Below, in pieces: positions 37,278-47,078 of a DNA stretch of 64,000 nucleotides. The stretch is from NCBI GenBank assembly GCA_963749575.1, contig CAVVNM010000014.1:1054001-1118000 (forward strand), given 5' to 3'. A model generated the notes under the pieces. The model did no database searches and was not told where the DNA came from. It was given only the letters and a program-made list of their open reading frames with translations. The translations under genes and the position numbers were made by a program. Within the stretch, counting starts at the first letter, position 1; each line of letters starts with the position of its first letter. Source of the stretch: JAMXLO01 sp963749575. GTDB lineage: Bacteria; Pseudomonadota; Alphaproteobacteria; Acetobacterales; Acetobacteraceae.

Positions 37278-38009
37278 GATTCCGTCTTCAGGCTAGTTGG
37301 CTGGTCCAGTGTGGCACTCGCGCAGCCCGGCCATGGACCACTCAGCCTCTTTCTTTTAGTGGAACCATTGGTGAATTGCACCACCCAAATAGGTGATGCT
37401 GAAATGGGCTGCCTGCATCACCGGACGGAGTAGCTCACGAGGTCGCCGAGTGGTTAGTCGTGACTATGCATGATCGATATCGATGTGATGCATTCTCGGC
37501 CATCACAGGAACGCCGCCCCCGCGTGTTCCTTGAACAGGTCGACGCGCCGGGTAGAGGCAGCAGGGAGCTTCGCGATCAGCCTGTTCGTTAGTTCGTTCA
37601 CCAACAATGTGTCGTCCCGCGTCGAGCCGGATACAGGGGCCCTCCTGTCGCGGTCCCGGCCCAAAGACATCGATAACTCGGACACCCAATTCCCGGTGAG
37701 CATGGACGAATTCGCGAGTTGGCCTGGAGATTGGCTGCCGTAACAGCGCCGCGCTGGCTGGCACCAGCCGCCAGCGCGCGCGCCGACCGCACGGACTTCG
37801 TGGTGACCTCGCGCGACAACCCGCAACCGTGGTGAGCGGCGCGAGACGGAGGACCGAGGAAGGGCCCTCCGCCTCCGGACGAGCGACGCTGGGTTGTGTC
37901 CTTCCGACAGAGGCACAGCATGCGCCGCAACGACGCCGACAGCATCGCACGCTTCTCGCGGCGCGCCTCTCGGCTTGTCGGCCCCGTCCAGCGTGCCCAT
38001 GCTCCAGCG
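37278..38009. other. Stretch without supported gene
   Basis: About 730 bp. A minus-strand run near 37503-37640 (LVNELTNRLIAKLPAASTRR) may be the tail of a lost gene. I cannot support a complete feature here. Confidence 0.35.
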
Positions 38010-38150
38010 ATGTTCGTCGTCACCGAGGCAGAAGCCGCTGCGATCCGTGCAGTCTACGAGCAGCGGGGCGAGCTGTCGGCCGCCATCGAACTGCGGCGGC
38101 TGTTCCCCGGCATCACCGACAACGCGCAGGCACGGTCATCGGCGCGGTGA
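38010..38150 (+). CDS. Small mobile-element-associated protein, end probably frameshifted
   Basis: It starts MFVVTEAEAAAIRAVYEQRG, continues ELSAAIELRRLFPGITDNAQ and ends ARSSAR. I recall this as a conserved small protein of alphaproteobacterial integrated elements, normally continuing CARTIAGW. Here one base near 38135 replaces that tail. An upstream in-frame ATG at 37920 is possible, but the added Arg-rich part looks non-native. The function is unknown. Confidence 0.45.
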   Translation: MFVVTEAEAAAIRAVYEQRGELSAAIELRRLFPGITDNAQARSSAR

Positions 38151-38420
38151 TTCTGCTGTTGATCCTGCGGCTCATCAAGCGAGCATAGCCGCAGTCTTCT
38201 CGCAACGCCACCAGGAGGCCCCCGGCGCCCCGTAGCGCGTCAGGGCCCCAGCGGCTACGTGTGCTCAGCGCTGTTCAAGGCGCCGGCGAGAGCGCCTGCG
38301 GCGCACAAAGAACTTCTCGAGGTTCGCAATCCGAGCACCACTCGCGGGAAAGGGTAATGACGGTTACGGTGTATGAGCGCAACGCAGCGTTAGACGCAAG
38401 CGCAGCTGTCTGCGCTTCGT

Positions 38421-38439
38421 TGAAGCCCCCGTGAAGCCC
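38421..38439 (+). repeat. Two TGAAGCCC direct repeats (right arm-type sites)
   Basis: Copies at 38421 and 38432, 11 bp apart, in the same orientation as the three at 9506-9535. They lie 58 bp inside the right attachment repeat. Confidence 0.6.
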
Positions 38440-38496
38440 TACGCTTAGCTGCAGGCGGGGACTAAAAGAGGTTGATTGCCATAATCCGCTGATTTT

Positions 38497-38544
38497 ATTG
38501 GTGGAGCCAAGGGGAGTCGAACCCCTGACCTCCTGAATGCCATT
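38497..38544. repeat. attR: 48-bp repeat within tRNA-Ala
   Basis: Identical to 9318-9365. It covers the 3' end through the anticodon loop of the intact tRNA gene and defines the right boundary of the island. Confidence 0.9.
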
Positions 38545-38574
38545 CAGGCGCTCTCCCAACTGAGCTATGGCCCC
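38499..38574 (-). tRNA. tRNA-Ala (anticodon GGC)
   Basis: A 76-nt cloverleaf on the minus strand. The acceptor stem GGGGCCA/TGGCTCC has one G-U pair, the D-stem is GCTC/GAGC, and the anticodon stem CCTGA/TCAGG has loop ATGGCAT (anticodon GGC). The T-stem AGGGG/CCCCT has loop TTCGACT, and CCA is encoded. It is intact because the island brought in an identical 3' half. Confidence 0.97.
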
Positions 38575-38632
38575 GGCCGAGCGAAGCGCGGCATATAGCG
38601 CCCGCCGTCCGGGGCGATCAAGGGGCGAGCCC

Positions 38633-39439
38633 ATGGCCGAGATTCTGTTTGCGCCGAACCGGGAAATGGTGGTCACCAGCAACGCCTGGGCATTCATGCA
38701 CTGGCTGCGCACAGTGCATGGCATCTGCCTTGACGATTGGCCTGCCCTGCAAGGGTTCTCCGCACGGCAGCCGGGCGCCTTCCGGACCGCGGTGGCGGCG
38801 TTCGCGCGACTTCCAACCGAGCCTCTGGACCTGGCTTGCCGTTGCGCGACACCGGAGGCGCTGGTGCTCCGCACCGCGGGTGGGCAACGCCTCGGGTTCA
38901 GCGGCGCGGAGATCCGCCGCATCGGTTCGGGCATACTCCCGGCGGAGGTTGCCGCTGCCCTCACGCGCCTCTGGCCACCTGGCGTTCTGGTCCGCCCACT
39001 TGCCGAGCTGCTGCTGCATGGCGACCTGCGCCGCGACGACCGGTTATTGGTCGTGGGACCTGCATGGCCGTGGTTGGCCGCATTGTTGGAAGGCACCACC
39101 GTCATTCTCGCCGCCGCCGACCCTGCCGGCCTGCTGACCGTCGCCGCACAGGAGGCCGCCACCGTCGTGGTGGCTCCGGCACAGACGCTGGGCGGGGCCG
39201 CGTTCCGGCGCCCCGGCCGCCGCCCCGATGTTTCCCACTTGCGGGCGATCGTGGCTACCGGCGGACCGCTGTCTCCGGAAGGTCGCCGGCGAATCTATAC
39301 CTGGGTGAAGTCCGACCTGATGCTGCTGGCCCGCAGCGGCGACACGTTCTGGGGCAATCCGCTGGAGCCGGTGCTTGCCCGGCCCCCCGCTACCCCGGCC
39401 TTCCTCACGCCGCCAGCTGCAACTCCGGCGACACCGTGA
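38633..39439 (+). CDS. Acyl-CoA/acetoacetyl-CoA synthetase-like protein, short form
   Basis: A 268-residue protein. The N-terminal FAPNREMVVTSNAWAFMHWL and HGICLDDWPALQGFSARQPG resemble the N-terminal cap of acetyl/acetoacetyl-CoA synthetases. ATVVVAPAQTLGGAAFRRPG and SHLRAIVATGGPLSPEGRRR resemble the AMP-binding core, but the phosphate-binding T-S-G-S-T-G-x-P-K loop is missing and length is less than half normal. It is therefore probably a non-catalytic or degenerate relative. It converges on and overlaps (35 bp) the CoA-transferase B-subunit gene, whose substrates are acetoacetate and acyl-CoA. The start at 38633 has AAGGGG upstream. Confidence 0.6.
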   Translation: MAEILFAPNREMVVTSNAWAFMHWLRTVHGICLDDWPALQGFSARQPGAFRTAVAAFARLPTEPLDLACRCATPEALVLRTAGGQRLGFSGAEIRRIGSGILPAEVAAALTRLWPPGVLVRPLAELLLHGDLRRDDRLLVVGPAWPWLAALLEGTTVILAAADPAGLLTVAAQEAATVVVAPAQTLGGAAFRRPGRRPDVSHLRAIVATGGPLSPEGRRRIYTWVKSDLMLLARSGDTFWGNPLEPVLARPPATPAFLTPPAATPATP

Positions 39440-40055
39440 ATCCCGCTTCGGTCTTCGAGCGGATTTCCTCCACCGTCACATCCGGTGCGATGTCGACCAG
39501 CCGCAGGCCGCCGTCGCCCACCTCGAACACGCCTAGATCGGTGATCACCAGATCGATCACGCCTGCGCCGGTCAGCGGCAGGTTGCAGCGCTTCAACAGC
39601 TTGGGCTTGCCTCCGGCGGTGTGCTCCATCAGCACCACCACCCGCTTTACTCCGGCCACCAGGTCCATCGCCCCGCCCATCCCCTTCACCATCTTGCCGG
39701 GGATCATCCAGTTGGCGAGATCGCCGTTCTCCGCCACCTGCAAGGCGCCGAGGATCGAGATGTCGATGTGGCCGCCGCGCACCATGGCGAAGCTGGCGGC
39801 ACTGTCGAAAAAGCTGGTGGTCGGCAGCTCGGTCACCGTCTGCTTGCCGGCGTTGACCAGGTCGGGGTCCTCCTCGCCCTCGAACGGGAACGGGCCCATG
39901 CCCAGCATGCCGTTCTCGGAGTGCAGCTGGATCGACATGCCCTCGGGTATGTGGTTCGCCACCAGCGTGGGAATGCCGATACCGAGGTTGACGTAGAACC
40001 CGTCGCACAACTCGCGCGCGGCACGGGCGGCCATCTGGTCGCGGGTCCAGGGCAT
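39405..40055 (-). CDS. scoB: 3-oxoacid CoA-transferase subunit B
   Basis: A 216-residue subunit. GFYVNLGIGIPTLVANHIPE is the glycine-rich start of the CoA-transferase beta fold, and HSENGMLGMGPFPFEGEEDP holds the catalytic Glu (SENG). LMEHTAGGKPKLLKRCNLPL and VITDLGVFEVGDGGLRLVDI complete the family pattern. With subunit A it moves CoA between succinyl-CoA (or acetyl-CoA) and acetoacetate. The gene starts at 40055 behind GAGGAGG, 13 bp after scoA. Exact acyl specificity is not determined. Confidence 0.9.
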   Translation of the reverse strand: MPWTRDQMAARAARELCDGFYVNLGIGIPTLVANHIPEGMSIQLHSENGMLGMGPFPFEGEEDPDLVNAGKQTVTELPTTSFFDSAASFAMVRGGHIDISILGALQVAENGDLANWMIPGKMVKGMGGAMDLVAGVKRVVVLMEHTAGGKPKLLKRCNLPLTGAGVIDLVITDLGVFEVGDGGLRLVDIAPDVTVEEIRSKTEAGFTVSPELQLAA

Positions 40056-40068
40056 GGTCGAAGCCTCC

Positions 40069-40776
40069 TCAATACCGCTTGCGCACGGTGCGCTGTTCGA
40101 TCCGCTTGTCCACCGTCTCCAGCTCCACGATGCGATTGACGAAGATGCCGGGCGTGATGATGTGGTCGGGATCGATCTGGCCGTAATCGACCACATCCTC
40201 CACCTCGACCACCACCTGATCCGCCGCGGTCGCCATGATCGGGTTGAAGTTCCGCGCCGTCTTCCGGTAGATCAGGTTGCCTTCGCGGTCCGCCTTCCAG
40301 GCATGGATCACCGCGAGGTCGGCACGCAGGCCGCGCTCCAGCACATAACTGCGGCCATCGAACTGCTTGGTCTCCTTGCCCTCGGCGATCTGCGTGCCGG
40401 CGCCGGTCGCGGTGTAGAAGCCGGCAATGCCGGCGCCGCCCGCACGGATGCGTTCCGCCAGCGTGCCCTGCGGATTGAATTCGATCTCCAGTTCGCCGGC
40501 GAGATACTGCTGCGCGAAGGTGGCATTTTCGCCCACGTACGAGCTGATCATCTTGCGGACCTGCCGCGTCTTCAGCAGCACGCCCAATCCGACATCGTCG
40601 ATGCCCGCATTGTTGGAGACGATCGTCAGTCCCGTCACGCCGCTGTCGCGAATCGCGTCGATCAACACGGCGGGGATGCCGCACAGGCCAAAGCCGCCCG
40701 ACATGACCGTCATATCGTCGCGTAGCAGCCCCGCCAGCGCGGTCTGCGCGTCGGGATAGATCTTGTTGACCGCCAT
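40069..40776 (-). CDS. scoA: 3-oxoacid CoA-transferase subunit A
   Basis: A 235-residue subunit. VMSGGFGLCGIPAVLIDAIR is the oxyanion/CoA-binding loop of family I CoA-transferases. TIVSNNAGIDDVGLGVLLKT, SYVGENATFAQQYLAGELEI and GGAGIAGFYTATGAGT are characteristic. It is first in a two-gene operon with scoB. Together they activate acetoacetate or a similar 3-oxo acid for ketone-body or PHB breakdown. The start at 40776 follows GAGGGG. Confidence 0.92.
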   Translation of the reverse strand: MAVNKIYPDAQTALAGLLRDDMTVMSGGFGLCGIPAVLIDAIRDSGVTGLTIVSNNAGIDDVGLGVLLKTRQVRKMISSYVGENATFAQQYLAGELEIEFNPQGTLAERIRAGGAGIAGFYTATGAGTQIAEGKETKQFDGRSYVLERGLRADLAVIHAWKADREGNLIYRKTARNFNPIMATAADQVVVEVEDVVDYGQIDPDHIITPGIFVNRIVELETVDKRIEQRTVRKRY

Positions 40777-40831
40777 CGTGCCCCTCCTGCGCGCGCACCG
40801 TGCCACCGGCGCGGCGCGCGAAGCAAGGGGC

Positions 40832-41053
40832 CTATCGCCTGGTCAGTTCGGCATGGATTTCGGCGGCCAGCGTGGGGTTGGCGCGACGGATCTGGCTGGC
40901 ACGCAGGCAGGCAGCAATGCCAGGGTGGCGCTGCGTCTGCCAGTCCTCGAGGAACAGCAGGTCCGCCGCCGCCGCTGCGTCGCGCACCTGCCGCAGCGCG
41001 CGACGCAGCGCCTCGGTGCGCGGTGCATTATATCCACCACCATTATCCTGCAT
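40832..41053 (-). CDS. Small hypothetical protein
   Basis: A 73-residue, mostly helical protein, MQDNGGGYNAPRTEALRRAL to AAEIHAELTRR. GGGAGAGGG lies 6 bp before the ATG at 41053, though an ATG two codons earlier is possible. It sits between the CoA-transferase and the ABC operon on the same strand. No family is recognised. Confidence 0.5.
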   Translation of the reverse strand: MQDNGGGYNAPRTEALRRALRQVRDAAAAADLLFLEDWQTQRHPGIAACLRASQIRRANPTLAAEIHAELTRR

Positions 41054-41173
41054 CGACATCCCTCTCCCGGACGTGGCGCATCGGCAATTAGGCAGCCCGC
41101 GCGCAGTTCGCCAGTGCAGTAGGATGACGCTCCGGTTAATTAAAAGTGTGCGGAGGAAGTGCCGGAACCGGCA

Positions 41174-42148
41174 TTATCCACGCAGGTGGCAGGCGACCCA
41201 ATGACCTTCATGCGTTTGCCGCAGCGGTGGCTTCTCGGTACTGCACAGCGGCAGTTCCCGGATCGGGCAGCGGGTGTGAAAATGACAGCCCGGCGGTGGA
41301 CGGATCGGGTTCGGGACATCGCCTTGCAGGCGGATGCGCTGGCGCTTCATCGTCGGGTCCGGAATCGGCACGGCCGACAGCAGCGCCTCGGTGTACGGAT
41401 GCAGCGGCGAGTCGTAAAGGTCGCGCGCCGGCGCGAGCTCCACGATCCGGCCGAGATACATCACCGCGACCCGCGTGCTGATGTGCTCCACCACCGACAG
41501 GTCGTGTGCGATGAACAGATAGGTCAGGCTGAACTGCTCCTGCAGGTCCTCGAGCAGATTGATCACCTGCGCCTGGATCGACACATCCAACGCCGATACC
41601 GGCTCATCGCACACGATCAGTTTCGGCGACACCGCGAGCGCGCGTGCGATGCCGATGCGCTGGCGCTGCCCGCCGGAGAACTCGTGCGGGTAACGCCGGA
41701 CGTGATCGACATTCAACCCGACGATCTCCAGCAACTCGGCCACGCGATCCTCGTATGCCCGGCGGTTCTTTGCCAGGCCGTGGATGGTCAGCGCCTCACC
41801 GATGATCGCGCCGATCGTCATCCGCGGGTTCAGCGACGCATACGGATCCTGGAAGATGATCTGCATGTCGCGGCGCAGCTTCTCGAGCTCGGAATGATCG
41901 AATTCAACGACATTGCGCCCGTCGAACCAGACCTCGCCCGCGGTCGGCTCGATCAACCGCAGGATGCAGCGCCCGGTGGTCGATTTGCCGCAGCCCGATT
42001 CACCGACGAGGCCAAGCGTTTCACCGGCCGCGATCTCGAAGCTGACGTGATCGACCGCATGCACCTCATCGACGGTGCGGCGCAACACGCCGCCCTTCAC
42101 CGGAAAGTTCTTCACCAACTCGTTGACGCGCAGCAGCGGTTCGCTCAT
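41174..42148 (-). CDS. Dipeptide/oligopeptide ABC transporter ATP-binding protein (DppF/OppF type)
   Basis: A 324-residue ATPase. It has Walker A GLVGESGCGKSTTGRCIL, signature FSGGQRQRIGIARAL, Walker B LIVCDEPVSALDV and switch His in FIAHDLSVVEH. The C-terminal CHFHTRCPI and ELPLCSTEKPPL are the oligopeptide-type Cys-rich extension. It powers import together with the DppD partner encoded just upstream (8 bp gap) and the permeases beyond. It is the last gene of a five-gene minus-strand operon. Confidence 0.93.
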   Translation of the reverse strand: MSEPLLRVNELVKNFPVKGGVLRRTVDEVHAVDHVSFEIAAGETLGLVGESGCGKSTTGRCILRLIEPTAGEVWFDGRNVVEFDHSELEKLRRDMQIIFQDPYASLNPRMTIGAIIGEALTIHGLAKNRRAYEDRVAELLEIVGLNVDHVRRYPHEFSGGQRQRIGIARALAVSPKLIVCDEPVSALDVSIQAQVINLLEDLQEQFSLTYLFIAHDLSVVEHISTRVAVMYLGRIVELAPARDLYDSPLHPYTEALLSAVPIPDPTMKRQRIRLQGDVPNPIRPPPGCHFHTRCPIRELPLCSTEKPPLRQTHEGHWVACHLRG

Positions 42149-42156
42149 TGCCCCAC

Positions 42157-43132
<976 letters not shown>

Positions 43133-43135
43133 GCA

Positions 43136-44089
43136 TCACATGACGCGGCGCGGATCGAGCGCGTCGCGCAATCCGTCGCCGATGAAGTTGATGGCGAGCA
43201 CAGCGAGGAAGATCGCGCCGCCTGCGAACAAGGCCCAGTGCGGTGCGACGTCGAGCACGTCCTTGGCGTCGAACAGGATGCGGCCCCAGGTTGGGATATC
43301 CGGCGGAAAGCCCAGACCGAGAAACGAGAGCGTCGATTCGGTGATGATGGCCGCGGCCACGTCGATCGTGCCGGCGACGATCACCGGCCCGAGCGCGTTC
43401 GGCAGGATATGTCGCACCACCACGCGGAAGGTCGAGGCGCCGAGCGCGCGCGCTGCCTCCACGAACTCCTTCTCGCGCAGCGCGAAGAACTGCGCGCGCA
43501 CCAGCCTGGCCGTTATCATCCAGCGAAACGCGCCGATCGCGGCGACGATAAGGACGAAAATGCCCAGCTCCGGCCCGATCAGGGTCTTCAGCGAATCCCG
43601 GAACAGGTACATGATCAGCAGCAGTACCGGCAGCGGCGGCAGCGACAGGAACAGGTCGGTGACCCACATCAGCGCGGCATCGACGCTGCCGCGCGATATG
43701 CCGGCGAGCGAACCGACCAGGGTGCCGACGATGACCGACACCGCCATCGCCGCCAGGCCGACGGCGAGCGAAATCCGTCCGCCATACAGCAAGCGCGCAA
43801 GCAGGTCCTGGCCAAGATCGTCGGTACCAAGCGGATGCGCCCAACTCGGCGTCTGCAGTTGCGCCGCGAAATCGATCTCGTTGATCTGGACATGCCAGAG
43901 CAACGGGCCGAACGCGACTGCCACGATCATCGCGAGCAGAACCACGCTGCTCACCACCGCGAGGCGATGACGGCGAAACCGTCGCCAGGCGTCCGTCCAC
44001 GGCGTGACCTGGCGCGCCCCCGCCCTGGTCTGGGCCACCGCCGTGCGCGCGAGGTCAACGGTAGGAGATGCGGGGGTCGAGCCAGCCAT
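43136..44089 (-). CDS. ABC transporter permease (DppC/OppC type)
   Basis: A 317-residue inner-membrane protein with an N-terminal cytoplasmic stretch, a first helix (RLAVVSSVVLLAMIVAVAFG), the periplasmic HPLGTDDLGQDLLARLLYGG block typical of DppC, and five further helices. ALREKEFVEAARALGAS and RHILPNALGPVIVAGT form the EAA coupling motif for the ATPases. The first codons overlap the end of the dppB-type gene by 35 bp, so either coupling is tight or a later start is used. Confidence 0.92.
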   Translation of the reverse strand: MAGSTPASPTVDLARTAVAQTRAGARQVTPWTDAWRRFRRHRLAVVSSVVLLAMIVAVAFGPLLWHVQINEIDFAAQLQTPSWAHPLGTDDLGQDLLARLLYGGRISLAVGLAAMAVSVIVGTLVGSLAGISRGSVDAALMWVTDLFLSLPPLPVLLLIMYLFRDSLKTLIGPELGIFVLIVAAIGAFRWMITARLVRAQFFALREKEFVEAARALGASTFRVVVRHILPNALGPVIVAGTIDVAAAIITESTLSFLGLGFPPDIPTWGRILFDAKDVLDVAPHWALFAGGAIFLAVLAINFIGDGLRDALDPRRVM

Positions 44090-45014
44090 ACAGCAGATCC
44101 GCGATCAGATTGAACAGAACGACGAGGCAGGCGAACACGAATGTCACACCCATGATCACCGGCGTATCGTTGGCCAGGATCGCGCTGATCAGCAGCGATC
44201 CGATCCCGGGAATGCGGAAGATCTGCTCGGTCACGATGGCGCCACCGAACACGATCGGCATCTGCAACGCGATCAGCGTCACGACCGGGATCAATGCGTT
44301 GCGCACGATGTGCTTCAGCACCACACCGCTCTCCGGCAGTCCCTTGGAGCGCGCGGTGGTGACATAGTCGAGGCGGATCACGTCAAGCACGGCGGATCGC
44401 ACGAAGCGCGTCCAGGTGGCGGCCTGGAACATCGCCAGCACGGCGATCGGCATGGCCGCCTGTCTGAACTCAGCCCACCACCAGCCAAGTCCGGAGGCGG
44501 ACAGATCCGAGCGGTACACGAACGGCAGCCAGTTCAGGCCGACGCTGAACAGCAGGATGAACACCAGCCCGGTAAAGAACGGCGGGAGCGAGAATCCGAT
44601 CAGGGCAAACGTGCTGGCGATCTGGTCGAAGATCGAGTACGGCCGCGTTGCCGCGTAGACACCGACCGGCAGTGCAATCAGCAACGCCACGATCTGCGAT
44701 ACACCGATCACACCGACCGTGGTCGGCAGGCGCTGCAGGATCAGCGTATCGACATTCATCCGGCTGGCGAACGAGAAACCCCAGTCGCCTTGCAGCATGG
44801 CGGTGAGCCAGTGGAGGTAGCGCACCGGCACCGGGTCATCGAGGCCGAATTTCAGCCGCAGCGACGCTGCCACCTCCGGCGGGATCGCCGGGTTGGTTGC
44901 CAGGTCCCCGAACGGGTCGCCCGGTGCCAGTGCCAGCACGGTGAACAGCACCAGGCTGATGCCGAGCAGGCTCGGTATCGCGATGAGCAGCCGCCTGATG
45001 AGATAGCGGCTCAT
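44055..45014 (-). CDS. ABC transporter permease (DppB/OppB type)
   Basis: A 319-residue protein with six predicted helices. It starts MSRYLIRRLLIAIPSLLGIS, followed by VLALAPGDPF (the signature APGDP of DppB), and carries an EAA loop DYVTTARSKGLPESGVVLKH. It pairs with the DppC-type permease to form the channel for peptides or related solutes. A dispersed palindromic repeat lies just upstream, between it and the substrate-binding gene. Confidence 0.93.
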   Translation of the reverse strand: MSRYLIRRLLIAIPSLLGISLVLFTVLALAPGDPFGDLATNPAIPPEVAASLRLKFGLDDPVPVRYLHWLTAMLQGDWGFSFASRMNVDTLILQRLPTTVGVIGVSQIVALLIALPVGVYAATRPYSIFDQIASTFALIGFSLPPFFTGLVFILLFSVGLNWLPFVYRSDLSASGLGWWWAEFRQAAMPIAVLAMFQAATWTRFVRSAVLDVIRLDYVTTARSKGLPESGVVLKHIVRNALIPVVTLIALQMPIVFGGAIVTEQIFRIPGIGSLLISAILANDTPVIMGVTFVFACLVVLFNLIADLLYGWLDPRISYR

Positions 45015-45048
45015 CGGCGTGCCTTCATGGCGCCGACGGTTCGCGCAT

Positions 45049-45129
45049 CGTCATGCCCGCGGCAGCGGGCACCCTTCGCGAACACCGTCCGTCCGGCGGC
45101 CCTGGGTTCCCGCCTGCGCGGGAATGACG
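45049..45129. repeat. REP-like dispersed palindromic repeat, copy 2
   Basis: An 81-bp element with outer arms CGTCATGCCCGC and GCGGGAATGACG. The right half (45100-45129) is 29/30 identical to copy 1 (2878-2907). It sits between the receptor and dppB-type genes of one operon, where such hairpins can stabilise or attenuate mRNA segments. Confidence 0.75.
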
Positions 45130-45155
45130 GGAACAGATCACCGCCGCTGCCGGCC

Positions 45156-46949
45156 TCAGGTATCGCGATACCAGTCCTGCAGCGCGTAGGTGTTGGTGTC
45201 CCAGCCGCTCAACGGCGCGTGCAGGTCCTTGCCGACCGCAGCCACACTGGGACGGGTCACCACCGGGATCACCACCACGTTCTTGATCACCATGTCGTTC
45301 ATGGCGATGAACAACGCCGCGCGCTTGACCGGGCTGAGTTCCTTGTCGGCCTGCTCGAACAGCTTGTCGTAGTCCGCGCTCTGCCAACGGGTGATGTTGC
45401 GGCCTTGGAACTTGTTGGCTTTGCTCGCGACCTCGACCGACAGGAACTGCCGCATGAATGACACCGGATCCGGCTGCTGCATCGTCGTCGTGTACATCTG
45501 GAGATCGCAGGCGAAGTGCGGATAGGTGTCCAGATTGGCTACGTCCGAGGAGAAGAACACCGACGCGGTGACGGACTTGATCTCGACCGAGATGCCGGCC
45601 TTCTGACAGGCCTGCTTGACGATCTCCTGGGTCTTCTGACGCGGCGCGTTGATCGAGGTCTGATAGAGCGCATGAAGCTTCACGCCGTTCTTTTCGCGCA
45701 CGCCATCGGCACCGGGCTTCCAGCCGGCATCGTCCAGCAGCTTGATCGCCTTGTCGATGTTGAACTCGTAGCGGGTGTTCTTGGACGCGAATTTCTCGGG
45801 GGCGATGAGGAAGTTGGCGCTGTCTTCGCCGGTGCGGCCGTAGATGAACTTGTGGACCGAGGCGCGATCCGCCAGCAGGTTGAACGCGTCGCGGACCGCT
45901 GGATCGCTCAGATACGGATGCTTGGTCTTGATGCTGGACCGCTCGCCGTCCACCTCCTTGTTCGGGTCGGTGTTGTTGAGCTGGATGTGTTCGATGCTGC
46001 CGGCTGGCAGGATCACCACCTGACCCTTGCCGCTCGCCTCCAGCCGCTTGAGGATCTCGTCCTCCACCTGCAGGTTCCAGGCGAAGTCGTACTCGCCGGT
46101 CTGCAGCACGGCGCGCGCGGCCGACACCGCATCGCCGCCGCCCTTCATCTCGATGGTGTCGAAATAGGGCCGGTTCTCCATGTGGTAGTTCGGGTTGATC
46201 TTGCCCTGCACCAGGTCGCCCGGCTTGAAATCGACGAACAGGTACGGACCGGTGCCGACCGGGCGTCAGGTTGGCCGGCGCCTCGCGTGACTTGGCGCCC
46301 TTGTACGGCTCGAACAGGTGCTTGGGGATTATCATGCCGGAGGCACCGACGAAGGCGATCGGCCCAGAACGGCGTCGGCTTCGGGAAAATCCACCCGGAT
46401 CGTGTGGTCGTCGACCTTGGCCACCTTGACGTCCTTGTAGGTGCCGATGGTCACCGCGGCGGTCGCCGGATCAGCCGAGTATTCCCAGTTGAAGACGCAG
46501 TCATCGGCAGTGAACGGCTGGCCGTCGTGCCACTTCACGCCTTGCTTGAGCTTCCAGGTGACCGAGGTGCCGTCCTCGGCCAGGCCGCCGTTCTCGACGG
46601 TGGGGATTTCCGCGGCGAGCACCGGCACCAGATCGCCATCGGCGTTCCATCCTGCCAGCGGCTCGTAGAACATGCGCGAGCCGTCCTGATCCTTGGTGCC
46701 GACCGCGAAGTGCGGATTGAGCAGCGTCGGACCCTGCCACCACAGCACCTTCAGCGACCCGCCGCCGCCGCGTTTGGTCGGCTTGTAGACCGGCTTCTCC
46801 GCCGCCACGGCCACGCCGGAATACGCCAGCATCTGCGTCGCCAGGGGCGCGGTAAGGCCCAGGCCGATCATCGTGCGGGTGAAGGCGCGCCGCGACAGCT
46901 TGCCGTGTCGCACGTCCTCGATCAGACCGCGCAGATCGTGTTCGTTCAT
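45156..46949 (-). pseudogene. ABC transporter substrate-binding protein, family 5, two frameshifts
   Basis: The N-terminus carries a twin-arginine signal, KLSRRAFTRTMIGLGLTAPL, so export is probably Tat-dependent. WQGPTLLNPHFAVGTKDQDG, FYEPLAGWNADGDLVPVLAA and WHDGQPFTADDCVFNWEYSA are family-5 blocks. Frame changes near 46360 and 46262 separate these from VDFKPGDLVQGKINPNYHME, FDTIEMKGGGDAVSAARAVL and YDKLFEQADKELSPVKRAAL. Restored length is about 597 residues. It is the first gene of the dpp-type operon. Two compensating single-base errors are as likely as true inactivation. Confidence 0.88.
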
Positions 46950-47078
46950 TGCAGTTCGCCTTTCTCCCAGAGCTCGCCAAGGGCGCATGGCCGGCTATTA
47001 CCGTGCCGTGCCGCCGCGGCCGGATGCTATGCAGCAATGCAATCCGGCACAACAGGTATGTGCCGCCGTCCCTCCGCC

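Noticed and set aside
37435..37950. 171-codon minus-strand frame
   Set aside because: Arg/Cys-rich and unstructured. A short piece may be a gene tail, but no complete protein can be supported.
44004..45461. 485-codon plus-strand frame across the permease genes
   Set aside because: It lies antisense to well-recognised DppB/DppC-type proteins; the composition (RHDQE-rich) is that of a shadow frame.
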